A stretch of DNA of 35,167 bases from Chitinophagales bacterium (GTDB lineage Bacteria; Bacteroidota; Bacteroidia; Chitinophagales; JADIYW01). Below the pieces are notes generated by a model that was given only the letters and a program-made list of their open reading frames with translations, did not search any database and was not told the origin of the DNA. Where the stretch lies: assembly GCA_020636545.1 (NCBI GenBank), contig JACJXS010000018.1, positions 1 to 35,167 of the forward strand. The letters run 5' to 3'. The translations under genes and the position numbers were made by a program. This document shows positions 17,065-26,357 of this stretch, piece by piece. Every line of letters begins with the position of its first letter. Within the stretch, counting starts at the first letter, position 1.

Positions 17065-19296
17065 TTACTTTAACAGAACTAGTTTTTTAGAATTAATATT
17101 TTTTTCTGTTTTAAGTGAAAAAAAATACACCCCACTGACAACAGAATTTCCTAAATTATTTTTTCCATCCCAAGTAATTTTTTGATTTTTAATTTCATCG
17201 TAATTATATGACTGAACAACTTTACCCAATGAATCAAAAATATTTGCTGATTCTATTTTGCTTGGATCCATACTAAACGAAATATTTACAGAATTATTGA
17301 ATGGATTTGGATAAGCATCTATTTCAATTTTATTTGGAATTAAATCAACTTCGTTCTTTACAGAGGTAATTAAAAAACTATAAGAAAAACTCCTTGTTTT
17401 ATATTCATCCGGAGCATAATCATCCACAATATTATCATTGTTATCATTAACATTCAATATAAAATTAATTCCCTCAGTTGCACCAAGATTTGATAAAATA
17501 TTTTTAGAGATTGCAATTTCTATTCTTTTATCATCTTCAACTCCAATTGAAGAATAAAAAGAACCTGAGCTTGCCCAAGACCACTCGCCATTTACTCCGG
17601 TATATTTCCACATCAGATCATTTTCAATCATTAAATCAATGCCAGCATAGCTTTCACCACTATGAAATCCGGTCGATGTATCTGAATCAGTATCAAAAAA
17701 AACGTGATAAAAATATTGATCGGAAAATGAGCTATCTAAACTGTAACTAATATATAAATTTGATTCATCTTCTTTTACCCAAACATCAATAATATCTGCA
17801 GAAGGATTGGCAGCATCCCCTTTGGATTCATTATTCGGATTTACATTTAACTTCGGTGTTGAATTCCAATCATCAAAAAATCCATCAATTTTACTTGAAG
17901 AAGTATCCACATTATTATTTGTAATTAGATTAAAAAATGAATTGCCGGTATAATTCTCACCGCTTATACTTGAGCTTATATCAACATTTCCATTTATTAA
18001 ATTATAACCAGTTGAATCTTCCCAAACATTTTCATTGGCTAATTGAATAGAATATTCAGGACGATCGTGCAATTTAATTTCGGGATCGGCTAAATGAAGA
18101 AGAAGTTCATAATTCCCTTCCTGCATATTTTCTAAAATTCCCCCTGTTATTTCTATATTAACGGAATCACCGGAAAACCATAGTCTTGGATCTTCATTAG
18201 TCACTAATCTATATTTCTTTTTTGTTTCTTTATTACGCAAAACAAATTCCAAATTTCTTGGATTGAAAGGACTGGCATAACCTCTATTTGCAATTGTTAA
18301 ATTAATATTAAACTCTCCACCCGGTTTTACTGCATTGGTAATTTCGCCGTTCAATAAAACAAATCTATATCCTAAATTTCTCTGCACATCATCATAACAT
18401 CCTTCTGATTTCCATCCATCTAAAACGGTTGGATGATAATCTCTATTTAAGATTGACCAATGCATTCTAGCTAAATCAACAGGAGCAATATTGCATCCTG
18501 AGAATGCGCTTGGATTACAAGTCTCACCACCTTGCGGAACAAACATATTATCTTGATTTAAATAATCTTTATCGCCTTCAATATCATTATCCACATACGT
18601 TCCATAATCTGTAGAACTTGCTAAAAAGCAATCATTGTGTGCACCAGTTCTTGACTTATTTGAACCGTTAAAAGCTTCAGCAAGTTTTATTGGATTAATA
18701 TCATTAAATATTTGTCTTTTATATTCCGGGGTTCTAACTACTACAGCCCTATCTGTGGGAAGCGCATCAAGCAATCCAAATAAAACTGAACGTCTATCAT
18801 TCGTATTATTTAGTTTGTTGGTTGAATAATACCACTCACCCCAAGCTCCAATAAAACCAGCTTCTAAGTAAGCAATTACATCAGAGTTAACTTGAAGAAT
18901 TGGTTTAAGCTGTTCAATTTGCTGAAGAATAATACTAAGCGGTGCATCTGCTCCATTTTGATTATTGGTATATGAAAAACGCATTACAAGTTTCGCTCCG
19001 CCCTCTCTTGCTGCATCTAAATCATTACGAACAGTATTTAAGAAATCATCCGAGAGTGGTGAATTTATAAATTGTGGGATTGTATATATCCTCTGAACAA
19101 CAGAAACGTGATAAGGTTTTAAATTATTAATTAAACTTACGGTAACTGGCGAACCCCTATAAACAGAAAATCCTCTTTCTGGATTAGAAAATATCTCACT
19201 ACTTTCAACAAAACTTAATGTCGAGGTATTTTGAGCCACTAATAATGATGAGATCAATAATGTGAAATATAAAATATTTAAAGAGGTTTTAAGCAT
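17065..19296 (-). CDS. Secreted DUF4874/DUF4832-type TIM-barrel protein with CBM9-like and T9SS domains
   Basis: About 743 residues. I choose the ATG at 19296 because AGGA lies 9 bases upstream; a start at 19305 would abut that site. Signal peptide LKTSLNILYFTLLISSLLVAQ. The first ~270 residues show NPERGFSVYRG, KLVMRFSYTN, EAGFIGAWGEWYY and VVVRTPEYK, the pattern of DUF4874 followed by DUF4832, regions grouped with glycosidase-like TIM barrels. A beta-sandwich (about 300-430) is followed by a CBM9-like domain beginning KIDGFFDDWNSTP (about 480) and a type A sorting domain (AYPNPFNNSV...KKLVLLK). The Glu in EAGFIGAWGEW could be catalytic. It is the best candidate for an endo-acting enzyme of this locus; no activity is established from sequence. 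Confidence 0.7.
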   Translation of the reverse strand: MLKTSLNILYFTLLISSLLVAQNTSTLSFVESSEIFSNPERGFSVYRGSPVTVSLINNLKPYHVSVVQRIYTIPQFINSPLSDDFLNTVRNDLDAAREGGAKLVMRFSYTNNQNGADAPLSIILQQIEQLKPILQVNSDVIAYLEAGFIGAWGEWYYSTNKLNNTNDRRSVLFGLLDALPTDRAVVVRTPEYKRQIFNDINPIKLAEAFNGSNKSRTGAHNDCFLASSTDYGTYVDNDIEGDKDYLNQDNMFVPQGGETCNPSAFSGCNIAPVDLARMHWSILNRDYHPTVLDGWKSEGCYDDVQRNLGYRFVLLNGEITNAVKPGGEFNINLTIANRGYASPFNPRNLEFVLRNKETKKKYRLVTNEDPRLWFSGDSVNIEITGGILENMQEGNYELLLHLADPEIKLHDRPEYSIQLANENVWEDSTGYNLINGNVDISSSISGENYTGNSFFNLITNNNVDTSSSKIDGFFDDWNSTPKLNVNPNNESKGDAANPSADIIDVWVKEDESNLYISYSLDSSFSDQYFYHVFFDTDSDTSTGFHSGESYAGIDLMIENDLMWKYTGVNGEWSWASSGSFYSSIGVEDDKRIEIAISKNILSNLGATEGINFILNVNDNNDNIVDDYAPDEYKTRSFSYSFLITSVKNEVDLIPNKIEIDAYPNPFNNSVNISFSMDPSKIESANIFDSLGKVVQSYNYDEIKNQKITWDGKNNLGNSVVSGVYFFSLKTEKNINSKKLVLLK

Positions 19297-19311
19297 TAAA
19301 TTCATTCCTAT

Positions 19312-21078
19312 TTATTTTAACAGAATTAATTTGTTTGTCATAAATTCATTATCAGAGCTAACAACAGCGTAGTATACGCCGCTATTCATATTTTCTGCAT
19401 TCCATTTATATGTAATTTCATCAACGTTTGAATTGAAAGTTTCACTTTTCACATTTCTTCCTAAAATATCATAAATATTTAATTCAAAGTAGCGCTTAAA
19501 ACTATTCGGAGAAATCTTAAATTTTATTGTAGTTGTTGGATTAAAAGGATTCGGGAATGCAGGTTTAAGTTCAAAATCATTTTTCATGATTTGACCAAAT
19601 GATTCAATACCGGTGACATCACTAGATTCAACTGCACCAATATCAATAAAATCATTATTAATTCTGTTATTTCCAAAATAATCTAAATCACCATTAAGAT
19701 TTTCACTAAATATGTTTCCATTGTCTACCGCATTGGATCCTTGTTGAATTGCAGGATTGTCCAAAGTTGGATCTACTAATAATGGGTCTCCAAATAGTGA
19801 ATTTTCTTCTTGAGAAGAATTACTTTTATAAGAATCAAAATCTGTGTAAGTATTAGATTTCCAATTCCACTTTGCTGTACCTTCAGTATAATAAAGATTA
19901 TTGCTGAAAAGATTATCACTACCGGTTTTTGTTGAATTATCAACCATAGGGATATTGGAATTTGAGTAAACAATATTGTTAGCAACCAAATTATTTTCAC
20001 AATAATATTGAACTAATATTTCAGCACCCCAATCAAAATTTTCCGTGTTATTTTTGTACAGCGTATTATTAATTATTTTACAATTATCTGTAGAACCTCT
20101 TTTACTATCATAACCGCCAAATGCAATACCAAGAACAATATTTTCTCTTACTAAATTATTTCTCACAATTATTCCACTCGTTGATTTCCCACCATGTTCA
20201 CTTGCTATTTCAATCCCAATGTTGCAATTATAAACTGTGTTTCTTTCAATTATAATGTCTTTACCTCCATCAACATAAAAACCATCAGCACTAGCTTCAT
20301 CTCCATATGCTTGGTTTCCACGACTATCTATATTATATGCGATGTTGTTAAATACAATACCATTTCTTGCTTGATCTAAAGCCGGAGTTGGACAGACTTT
20401 TTCGTGTCCAATAAAATCATATGCAATATTATTATTATCATGAACGGAATTATTTTTAACAACAAAATTATCAACATTGCCGTTAAGGACTAATGATTCA
20501 CTCCAACCAAGTTTACAATTATAAATTTCATTTCCATCAATCAAAATATTGCTTATTGGATTAGTTGGATGAGTTCCATAGACAGCCAAACCATGGGAGC
20601 CGGCATTGTTTGCAGTTTGCTGAATAGTATGAATTTTATTTTTTGTAATTTCAATATTACTAGATGACCCATAAACCCAAATGCCCGCCGGAAAAATTGA
20701 ATTATTAGAAACAACAATATTTCTAATTTCAAAACCAATAATCTTAATATAATTTTTATTGACTATTCTCACCAAACCTTGAGGATCATCATTTCCGGCT
20801 TGATAATTTGCCCCATCAATTATTGGATTTTCATTTGGATAGTTCATTAAAACAATATATCCATTGGTCTGATCACCATTGTTGGGGAAGGTAATTTTTT
20901 CATAATAAGGTTCACTTTTCTCTCTAACTAAAATTGTATCTCCCGCAACTGCAGCCTGAAGCGCACTTTGTATGCTATTAAAATCACCATTCGATTCAGC
21001 AACTATATAACTTCCCGCAAAAGCAATGCTGGAAAGCATCATCAAATTTATCACAATATACAATGATAATTTTTTCAT
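19312..21078 (-). CDS. Secreted right-handed parallel beta-helix protein with T9SS type A sorting domain
   Basis: 588 residues with signal peptide MKKLSLYIVINLMMLSSIAFAGS. The opening DFNSIQSALQAAVAGDTILV is typical of pectate-lyase-like/NosD-type beta-helix proteins. Repeated rungs follow (NKIHTI, NEIYNCK, NSVHDNNNIAYD, NTVYNCNIGIEI, NNLVRENIVLGI, NTLYKNNTENF, NNIVYSNSN). The C-terminal signal begins PAFPNPFNPTTTIKF and ends NKLILLK. Beta-helices of this kind are polysaccharide lyases, glycosidases or epimerases, or only bind glycan. No diagnostic lyase residue set is recognisable, so I do not assign an activity. The ATG overlaps the stop of the aldolase gene (ATGA), tying a secreted protein directly to the catabolic genes. 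Confidence 0.75.
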   Translation of the reverse strand: MKKLSLYIVINLMMLSSIAFAGSYIVAESNGDFNSIQSALQAAVAGDTILVREKSEPYYEKITFPNNGDQTNGYIVLMNYPNENPIIDGANYQAGNDDPQGLVRIVNKNYIKIIGFEIRNIVVSNNSIFPAGIWVYGSSSNIEITKNKIHTIQQTANNAGSHGLAVYGTHPTNPISNILIDGNEIYNCKLGWSESLVLNGNVDNFVVKNNSVHDNNNIAYDFIGHEKVCPTPALDQARNGIVFNNIAYNIDSRGNQAYGDEASADGFYVDGGKDIIIERNTVYNCNIGIEIASEHGGKSTSGIIVRNNLVRENIVLGIAFGGYDSKRGSTDNCKIINNTLYKNNTENFDWGAEILVQYYCENNLVANNIVYSNSNIPMVDNSTKTGSDNLFSNNLYYTEGTAKWNWKSNTYTDFDSYKSNSSQEENSLFGDPLLVDPTLDNPAIQQGSNAVDNGNIFSENLNGDLDYFGNNRINNDFIDIGAVESSDVTGIESFGQIMKNDFELKPAFPNPFNPTTTIKFKISPNSFKRYFELNIYDILGRNVKSETFNSNVDEITYKWNAENMNSGVYYAVVSSDNEFMTNKLILLK

Positions 21079-21908
21079 AATTCTTTTTGTTTGGTTAAAT
21101 TTAATTTTGTTTTTGCAAGTTCAGTAACCTTTCTTATAGCTCCTGGAAAGGTTTGCCTAATATCAATATTATCAGTCGAGTTAAGAATTTCCTTCAAGGA
21201 CTTCATAAAAATATCTTTGAATTCAGTTGCAACATTAATTTTGGAAATTCCTAGGGCAATTGCTCTCTCTATATCTTCATGAGGAATTCCTGAAGAACCG
21301 TGTAAGACCAAAGCAGTATTAGGAAGCACACTTTTTATTTCTTTTAATCTTCCAAAATCTAATTTTGGCGTCTCCTTATAAAACCCATGTGCGGTTCCAA
21401 TAGCAATTGCCAATGCATCAACCTTTGTTTGTTCAACAAATAATCTTGCTTCTTCAGTTTTTGTAAATTTATCACCTTTATCATGATCCTGTCCAAGTTT
21501 TGCAATAAAGCCAAGTTCTGCTTCTACGGGTACATTATATTTTTTTGCTGCTTCAACTACTCTGCATGTCAAAACAACATTCTCATCAAATGATAGTTCA
21601 CTTCCATCTATCATTACAGAATCAAAACCGGCATCCAAACAATTTCTTACTAATTCATAACTATTTCCGTGATCTAAATGAAGCCAACCTTGAACATTAT
21701 ATTCTTCAAGTGCTGCTTTCGCCATTGCCACCGAGGTTTTTAACCCCATATAATCAATTGAACTTTTAGATAATTGAAGAATGACTGAGCTGTTTTGCTC
21801 ATTAGCTGCAATTAATAATCCTTTTAATGTTTCAAGATTATAGAAGTTGGCAGCTATTATTGCTGAATTGTTTTTCCTGAGCTCAATATATTTTTCTTTA
21901 AGATTCAT
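21075..21908 (-). CDS. kbaY: Class II tagatose-bisphosphate aldolase catalytic subunit (KbaY/GatY-like)
   Basis: 277 residues of the class II fructose/tagatose-bisphosphate aldolase fold. Zinc and catalytic residues are visible: HLDHG (Asp79 catalytic, His80 ligand), VEAELGF (Glu131), AHGFY (His174) and VLHGSSGIP (His203). The phosphate site INVATEF is also present. The family splits tagatose-1,6-bisphosphate into dihydroxyacetone phosphate and glyceraldehyde-3-phosphate. Specificity for tagatose rather than fructose isomer is supported by the adjacent KbaZ, PfkB and AgaS genes. Start five bases after the PfkB stop; the end overlaps the beta-helix gene by four bases. A plain fructose-bisphosphate aldolase is less likely given the context. 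Confidence 0.85.
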   Translation of the reverse strand: MNLKEKYIELRKNNSAIIAANFYNLETLKGLLIAANEQNSSVILQLSKSSIDYMGLKTSVAMAKAALEEYNVQGWLHLDHGNSYELVRNCLDAGFDSVMIDGSELSFDENVVLTCRVVEAAKKYNVPVEAELGFIAKLGQDHDKGDKFTKTEEARLFVEQTKVDALAIAIGTAHGFYKETPKLDFGRLKEIKSVLPNTALVLHGSSGIPHEDIERAIALGISKINVATEFKDIFMKSLKEILNSTDNIDIRQTFPGAIRKVTELAKTKLNLTKQKEL

Positions 21909-21913
21909 ATTGT

Positions 21914-22861
21914 TTATTCTTCGAACCCGAATTTATTTTTACCTAATTCAACAATTTGAGTGTAATTTTTGAAAGCAGAAGTGCCTCCTGCTGATGTCGT
22001 ATTAATTGCACCGGTCAGGTTGCCAAATTTCTGACAATTCTCAATACTTTCCCCCGATACATATTTAAAAATAAATCCAGCATCAAAACTATCCCCTGCA
22101 CCAATTGCATCAATAACATTATCATTTAAGTAGGCGGCAACTTCCAATTTTATATTTTTAGAATAAGAAACTGATCCTTTGTTTCCTTCTTTAACTATAA
22201 TAGAATTTGCAAAATTTTTAATTTTGTTTATTGATTCATCAACTTTATTTGTCTGAGTTAATTTAGTTATTTCAACTTCATTGGGTAAAAATACATCAAC
22301 ATAAGGAAGCAGCTGTTCCAAATCTAAATCCCATTTTTCTGCCGGATCCCATTGGGGATCAAGCGAAGTAGTTAATCCATTTTCTTTTGCAGATTTAAAA
22401 AGAACAAATAAGTTATCTTTTAATTCAGGTTGAAGAAATATTGATGAAACGTGAATATGTTTTGCTCTTTTTAATTTCTCAATTTTTATATCTTCTATTG
22501 ACAGATGTTCCATCGCTCCCGAATGCGTAACCATTGCTCTATCTTGATCGAAATTCAGAACTACTGTGGCACCGGTTTTTAATTCATCATCAATAATTAT
22601 TAAATCTGTATTTACATTTTTATTTTTTAGACTATCTAAAACTAAATTGCCAAATATATCATTCCCAATTTTTCCGATGAAACTAACTTTAGCTCCAAGG
22701 GAACTTAAATTACTTGCAAAAATTGCAGAAGAACTTCCCAAAACTAAATCCATCTTATCTGCTAACTTTTCTTTCCCAATCTCAGGAAAAGAATCAATTT
22801 GATTTAGTATCAAATCTACATTTAATTCTCCAATTACAATAACGTCAAAATCTTTATTCAT
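21914..22861 (-). CDS. PfkB-family sugar kinase (likely tagatose-6-phosphate kinase)
   Basis: About 315 residues from the ATG at 22861, chosen because AGGTGA lies 8 bases upstream; a GTG 12 bases earlier is also in frame. The ribokinase-type N-terminus (VIVIGELNVDLIL) and GKIGNDIFG precede the C-terminal signature DAIGAGDSFDAGF with catalytic base Asp257. Ribokinase-type PfkB enzymes phosphorylate many sugars. In an AgaS-KbaY-KbaZ setting the expected step is tagatose-6-phosphate to the 1,6-bisphosphate. It could instead be a GalNAc 6-kinase, since no other hexosamine 6-kinase is present in the window. The gene starts one base after the permease stop. Confidence 0.8.
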   Translation of the reverse strand: MNKDFDVIVIGELNVDLILNQIDSFPEIGKEKLADKMDLVLGSSSAIFASNLSSLGAKVSFIGKIGNDIFGNLVLDSLKNKNVNTDLIIIDDELKTGATVVLNFDQDRAMVTHSGAMEHLSIEDIKIEKLKRAKHIHVSSIFLQPELKDNLFVLFKSAKENGLTTSLDPQWDPAEKWDLDLEQLLPYVDVFLPNEVEITKLTQTNKVDESINKIKNFANSIIVKEGNKGSVSYSKNIKLEVAAYLNDNVIDAIGAGDSFDAGFIFKYVSGESIENCQKFGNLTGAINTTSAGGTSAFKNYTQIVELGKNKFGFEE

Positions 22862-22862
22862 T

Positions 22863-23765
22863 TTAATTTTCACCTACAGCTTGTTGTGGTTCCTCATCTT
22901 CTTCCATTGCTAATAAAAAGATTGAGACAATAGCAAAAACAATTCCCGTTACAATTATAAAATGCGGAAATACTTGGTAAATTATCAATGATAAAACCAC
23001 GGTAATTATTGGGGCGACGGCGTTCACTAATGGACTTACAACAATAGCCTTACCGTATCTGAATGCAAAGACTAAAGTTAAAGCACCTATCGAATTTAAC
23101 AATTGTATAACAAATGTTAAATATGGTCCATCCCATCCCCAATTAATTTCTTGGCTAAAATCAGTCATTAACAATGCAAATGGAATTAAAATGATACCGG
23201 TCAGCGTCATATAGAAAAATATACTTTCAGCTTTCATTGATTCATTAGCAAACTTCATAACGAAAGCCTGAAATCCCCATGCAAGAAAAACAAGCAAGGA
23301 AAGTATAACCCATAAAATTCCGCTAGAATTAGCATCATCACCTGAAGAATATGATAAAAGTGGAATTGCAATCAATGCAAAAATAATTCCGATCCAACTC
23401 CTTTTGCTTGCTTTTTCTTTTAAAAATAATAGCGATAAAAAAATAGTTATAACAGGAGAAAGTGAGATAAACGGGAATACTAAATAAGCCGGGCCTGTTC
23501 TTAATGCTTGAAACAGAATAACTTGTCCTCCAGCTCCGGTAAATCCAATAATTAAACCAAGCATAATTGATTTTTTATCTTTCTCAATTTTAAAGTCAAC
23601 TTTTTTTAGAACAACATAAGCTGGCACCAGCATTGTAAGAGCCCAAACGCAATAACCCAAGGTAGCTGGGAAACCGGCTTTCTCCGGAATTTCTATCAAT
23701 GCGCCCCACAACCCCCAAAACAGGGTTGTAACAATTGCATAAATCAGCCAGTGTTTATTTTTCAA
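22863..23765 (-). CDS. Ten-helix EamA/DMT-family inner-membrane transporter
   Basis: About 300 residues. I set the start at a TTG (23765) because GGAGG lies 5 bases upstream; a GTG at 23783 extends the frame by 6 residues. Ten hydrophobic segments are visible, from LIYAIVTTLFWGLWGALI to FIIVTGIVFAIVSIFLLAM, in two repeats of five as in EamA proteins. A short acidic tail ends it. It overlaps the KbaZ stop and sits inside the catabolic block, where a PTS, MFS (NagP-like) or ABC sugar permease would normally be. The likely role is therefore cytoplasmic uptake of GalNAc or a galacto-sugar; DMT proteins with sugar substrates are known but uncommon. Substrate is inferred. Confidence 0.8.
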   Translation of the reverse strand: MKNKHWLIYAIVTTLFWGLWGALIEIPEKAGFPATLGYCVWALTMLVPAYVVLKKVDFKIEKDKKSIMLGLIIGFTGAGGQVILFQALRTGPAYLVFPFISLSPVITIFLSLLFLKEKASKRSWIGIIFALIAIPLLSYSSGDDANSSGILWVILSLLVFLAWGFQAFVMKFANESMKAESIFFYMTLTGIILIPFALLMTDFSQEINWGWDGPYLTFVIQLLNSIGALTLVFAFRYGKAIVVSPLVNAVAPIITVVLSLIIYQVFPHFIIVTGIVFAIVSIFLLAMEEDEEPQQAVGEN

Positions 23766-25062
23766 TATTTCCTCCAGTTGCACTTTGATAAACGGCTAAA
23801 ACTTCTGTTATTTTGCTTTGCACAAAATCGCGCGGATTATTTTCAATTAAGCCTTCCCTTAGCTCTTTATATTGGTTGGGAAGAAACTGGCTTATTAAAG
23901 ATTCTGAAATATTAACCCTTTCCAAATTACTCAACATTTTTTCAACCGATGCATCAACATTTTTATTTGACCAGTAGTATCTGATTCTATCGCTATAGCT
24001 ATATATTTTTGCTAATTCAATTTCATCTTTTGTTCCCTTGTAATGCCCCTTCCAATAATTTGGATTTTTGTTCATTTCCACTTCAAGAACTTTATCTAAA
24101 TTTGAAACTTCTACACTATTTTTATTCTTAAAGATCTGATTTTCAATAAGATTCAAAGAAAATAAAGCTTCTCTCATTGCAAAGGTTAACCAAGGCCCTA
24201 CTTTTAATATTGCAAAATGATCTTCTACCATTTTTATTAAATCATCATTTTTTTGGTAATCTGTAGAGTGAGCTTCAAAGTATATATTTTTATAAGATTC
24301 AATCTTCTTTTTTAAGCCTATATTTTTCTCGCTTGAATAAGGAAGCACTTTGGAATCTGAGAATTCAACACCTGGCTGCACTACTACTGCAATAACTCTA
24401 TCCCAAGCCTCTTCTAATCCTTGTGTATAAAAAGCTTTTCTGCTTAACTCAATTGTTTCTTCTAATTCTTCGGGAGTAGTTAATTTTATTTCCTCTTCAT
24501 TGTCAATTGCGCCGCCAGGAATTGGAACGTCTGTTCCAATAACATAAATTGGTTTCGAAATAGTATTAGAATTCTCTTTGAAAACTTTTTCTGCAACCAT
24601 GCACAACCTAGCTGCTCTTTCGGTAATCGTTTTTGCAGATAATCTTCCATTATTATTCTCATCATCTGCTAAAACAAAACTTGTGTCTAAATGAATTTTT
24701 GTATACCCCGCTGAGACATAAGCTGCTATTTGATCTTCCGCATTTTTCATTGCTTTATAAGAATCAATATTTCGCCAAACATTTGGACCTAAATGGTCTC
24801 CCCCTAAAATTAAATTATCCAATGGAAATTCAATTTTATTAGCAATAGTATAGACATAGGATACAAAAGCATTAGGGGTCATGGTTGTATATCCGCCAAA
24901 TTGATCGACTTGATTTGAAGTTGATTCAATTAATAAATTGTATTTATTCTTTTTGGCATGTTTCATAGCAGCTTCAATCACAAATTTGTTGGCTGAACAT
25001 ACGGATGTAATTCCAATTTTCTTTCCAGCATTCAATTTATTTAGTAATTTGCTAATAATCAT
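23755..25062 (-). CDS. kbaZ: Tagatose-bisphosphate aldolase accessory subunit (KbaZ/GatZ-like)
   Basis: 435 residues. Blocks ITSVCSANKFVIEAAMKHA, LIESTSNQVDQFGGYTTMTP, LILGGDHLGPNVW, GYTKIHLDTSFV and EAHSTDYQ are characteristic of the KbaZ/GatZ family, close to its usual 420-430 residues. In E. coli these proteins stabilise and activate the KbaY/GatY aldolase. Some relatives act as 4-epimerases on tagatose- or tagaturonate-type sugars, so an enzymatic role of its own is possible. It starts two bases after the AgaS stop and overlaps the permease start, so it is the second gene of the unit. Confidence 0.88.
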   Translation of the reverse strand: MIISKLLNKLNAGKKIGITSVCSANKFVIEAAMKHAKKNKYNLLIESTSNQVDQFGGYTTMTPNAFVSYVYTIANKIEFPLDNLILGGDHLGPNVWRNIDSYKAMKNAEDQIAAYVSAGYTKIHLDTSFVLADDENNNGRLSAKTITERAARLCMVAEKVFKENSNTISKPIYVIGTDVPIPGGAIDNEEEIKLTTPEELEETIELSRKAFYTQGLEEAWDRVIAVVVQPGVEFSDSKVLPYSSEKNIGLKKKIESYKNIYFEAHSTDYQKNDDLIKMVEDHFAILKVGPWLTFAMREALFSLNLIENQIFKNKNSVEVSNLDKVLEVEMNKNPNYWKGHYKGTKDEIELAKIYSYSDRIRYYWSNKNVDASVEKMLSNLERVNISESLISQFLPNQYKELREGLIENNPRDFVQSKITEVLAVYQSATGGNIEK

Positions 25063-25064
25063 AA

Positions 25065-26252
25065 TTAACTGGTTGTTTGAATATTTTCATAGTTATAGAG
25101 CTTGACACCCTGCACAACTCTTGTTATGACACCCGATTCAGATGGATTGTCAGGTTTTAATCCCAATTCAAGCGATTTAAAAAAACCTAAAATTTGAGCT
25201 GGGAGTATTGAAAGAATAGTCAAAAATTCTTCCGAAATTGAATCATTCTGATCAGATAAAATAATTTTAAGATCAACATCTACATTAGAAATATCGTGTT
25301 CCATGAAGCCTATTCGAAAAATACCACTTCTACCTTTATTAACACTTTCAACCAGATCCAGTTCATATTTTTGTGAGTAACTATTATTTGAAAACAAATA
25401 TGTTACTAAGGTACTTTCATTAACTACAGCCTTTGGTCCGTGTCTAAATCCAAGGAAAGAATCGTGTTTGCAGATTACTTTACCGTCTGACAATTCTTGA
25501 AGTTTTAAATGAGACTCACGTGCGATTCCTGTAAATAATCCAGAACCTAAGAATACCGCTCTTGTAAAATTTAAGGAAGCAACTTTTTTTAGTTCTAAAG
25601 AATAGTTATCAATTATTCTTTTCCCGTATTTATAAAGCTTCATCCTTTGATCACTCAACTTAAATATATCATGAATCCTACTGATTAAAAGGCCGCTCAA
25701 AAGCATAGATGAAAAACTTCCTGTCATTGCCAGACTTTTATCATCAGATTCTGGGGGAAGAATAAACACAAAGTCATTTTTACCTTTGGATTCAGTTGCA
25801 AGTTTTCCACTGGAATTACACGTTACAATAAGATTATATATCTCAATGCAGTATTCTTTTGCTAGATCAACTACTTTACAGCTTTCAGGACTGTTTCCAG
25901 ATCTGGCAAATGAAATTAAAAGGGTTGGTTTTTCTTTAAAAAAATATAATTCCGGATGAGTCACTAAATTTGTAGTAGGTACAGCTCTTGTCGGATGCTT
26001 GAGATGTTTTTGAAATGGTCCTTCTAATACTTCTCCGACAAAAGCAGAGGTTCCAGCTCCGGTTAAGATAATTTGTAAATCTTTTTGATGAAATACTGGA
26101 TCTAAAAATTCAATAATCTCAGATTTTCTTTCTTCTGCATACTCCCAAGTTTTTAACCATAAGTCTGGTTGTCCATTTATTTCTGAAGCGGTATAAAAAG
26201 CACCTCTATTATTTAGAATATCCTTTTGAATACCAAAGATTGAATTTTTCAT
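25065..26252 (-). CDS. agaS: AgaS-like double-SIS galactosamine-6-phosphate deaminase/isomerase
   Basis: About 395 residues from the ATG at 26252; an in-frame TTG two codons upstream is less likely. Two SIS domains are visible: the first with LTGAGTSAFVGE and SFARSGNSPESCK, the second with FLGSGLFTGIARESHLKLQE and GFRHGPKAVV. The C-terminus GLKPDNPSESGVITRVVQGV is highly typical of AgaS. AgaS deaminates and isomerises galactosamine-6-phosphate to tagatose-6-phosphate and ammonia. It is the promoter-proximal gene of the locus, 35 bases downstream of a near-consensus -10 box. A GlmS-like or other SIS isomerase is the alternative, but the length and C-terminal motif favour AgaS. Confidence 0.88.
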   Translation of the reverse strand: MKNSIFGIQKDILNNRGAFYTASEINGQPDLWLKTWEYAEERKSEIIEFLDPVFHQKDLQIILTGAGTSAFVGEVLEGPFQKHLKHPTRAVPTTNLVTHPELYFFKEKPTLLISFARSGNSPESCKVVDLAKEYCIEIYNLIVTCNSSGKLATESKGKNDFVFILPPESDDKSLAMTGSFSSMLLSGLLISRIHDIFKLSDQRMKLYKYGKRIIDNYSLELKKVASLNFTRAVFLGSGLFTGIARESHLKLQELSDGKVICKHDSFLGFRHGPKAVVNESTLVTYLFSNNSYSQKYELDLVESVNKGRSGIFRIGFMEHDISNVDVDLKIILSDQNDSISEEFLTILSILPAQILGFFKSLELGLKPDNPSESGVITRVVQGVKLYNYENIQTTS

Positions 26253-26286
26253 TTGCAATCCAAGTTCTTATTAAATTATTTTTCAA

Positions 26287-26315
26287 AAGATAGCTATTTT
26301 GTTTTTACTTGTCAA
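26287..26315 (-). promoter_or_regulatory. Sigma-70-type promoter of the GalNAc locus
   Basis: Minus strand TTGACA (26315-26310), 17-base spacer, TATCTT (26292-26287). Transcription would start near 26280, giving a leader of about 28 bases before the agaS ATG at 26252. It is the only strong promoter-like signal found upstream of the 26-kb same-strand gene run. Confidence 0.75.
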
Positions 26316-26318
26316 GCA

Positions 26319-26357
26319 CTTTCGTTTACTTATTTTAATATTTTCTTTCAATTACTT
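26319..26357. promoter_or_regulatory. Candidate DeoR/AgaR-type operator, two direct repeats
   Basis: CTTTCGTTTACTT (26319-26331) and CTTTCAATTACTT (26345-26357) match at 11 of 13 positions and start 26 bases apart, immediately upstream of the -35 box. The TTTCGTTT/TTTCAATT core resembles operators bound by AgaR and other DeoR-family repressors. Position beside the -35 box fits repression or competition with polymerase. Confidence 0.55.
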
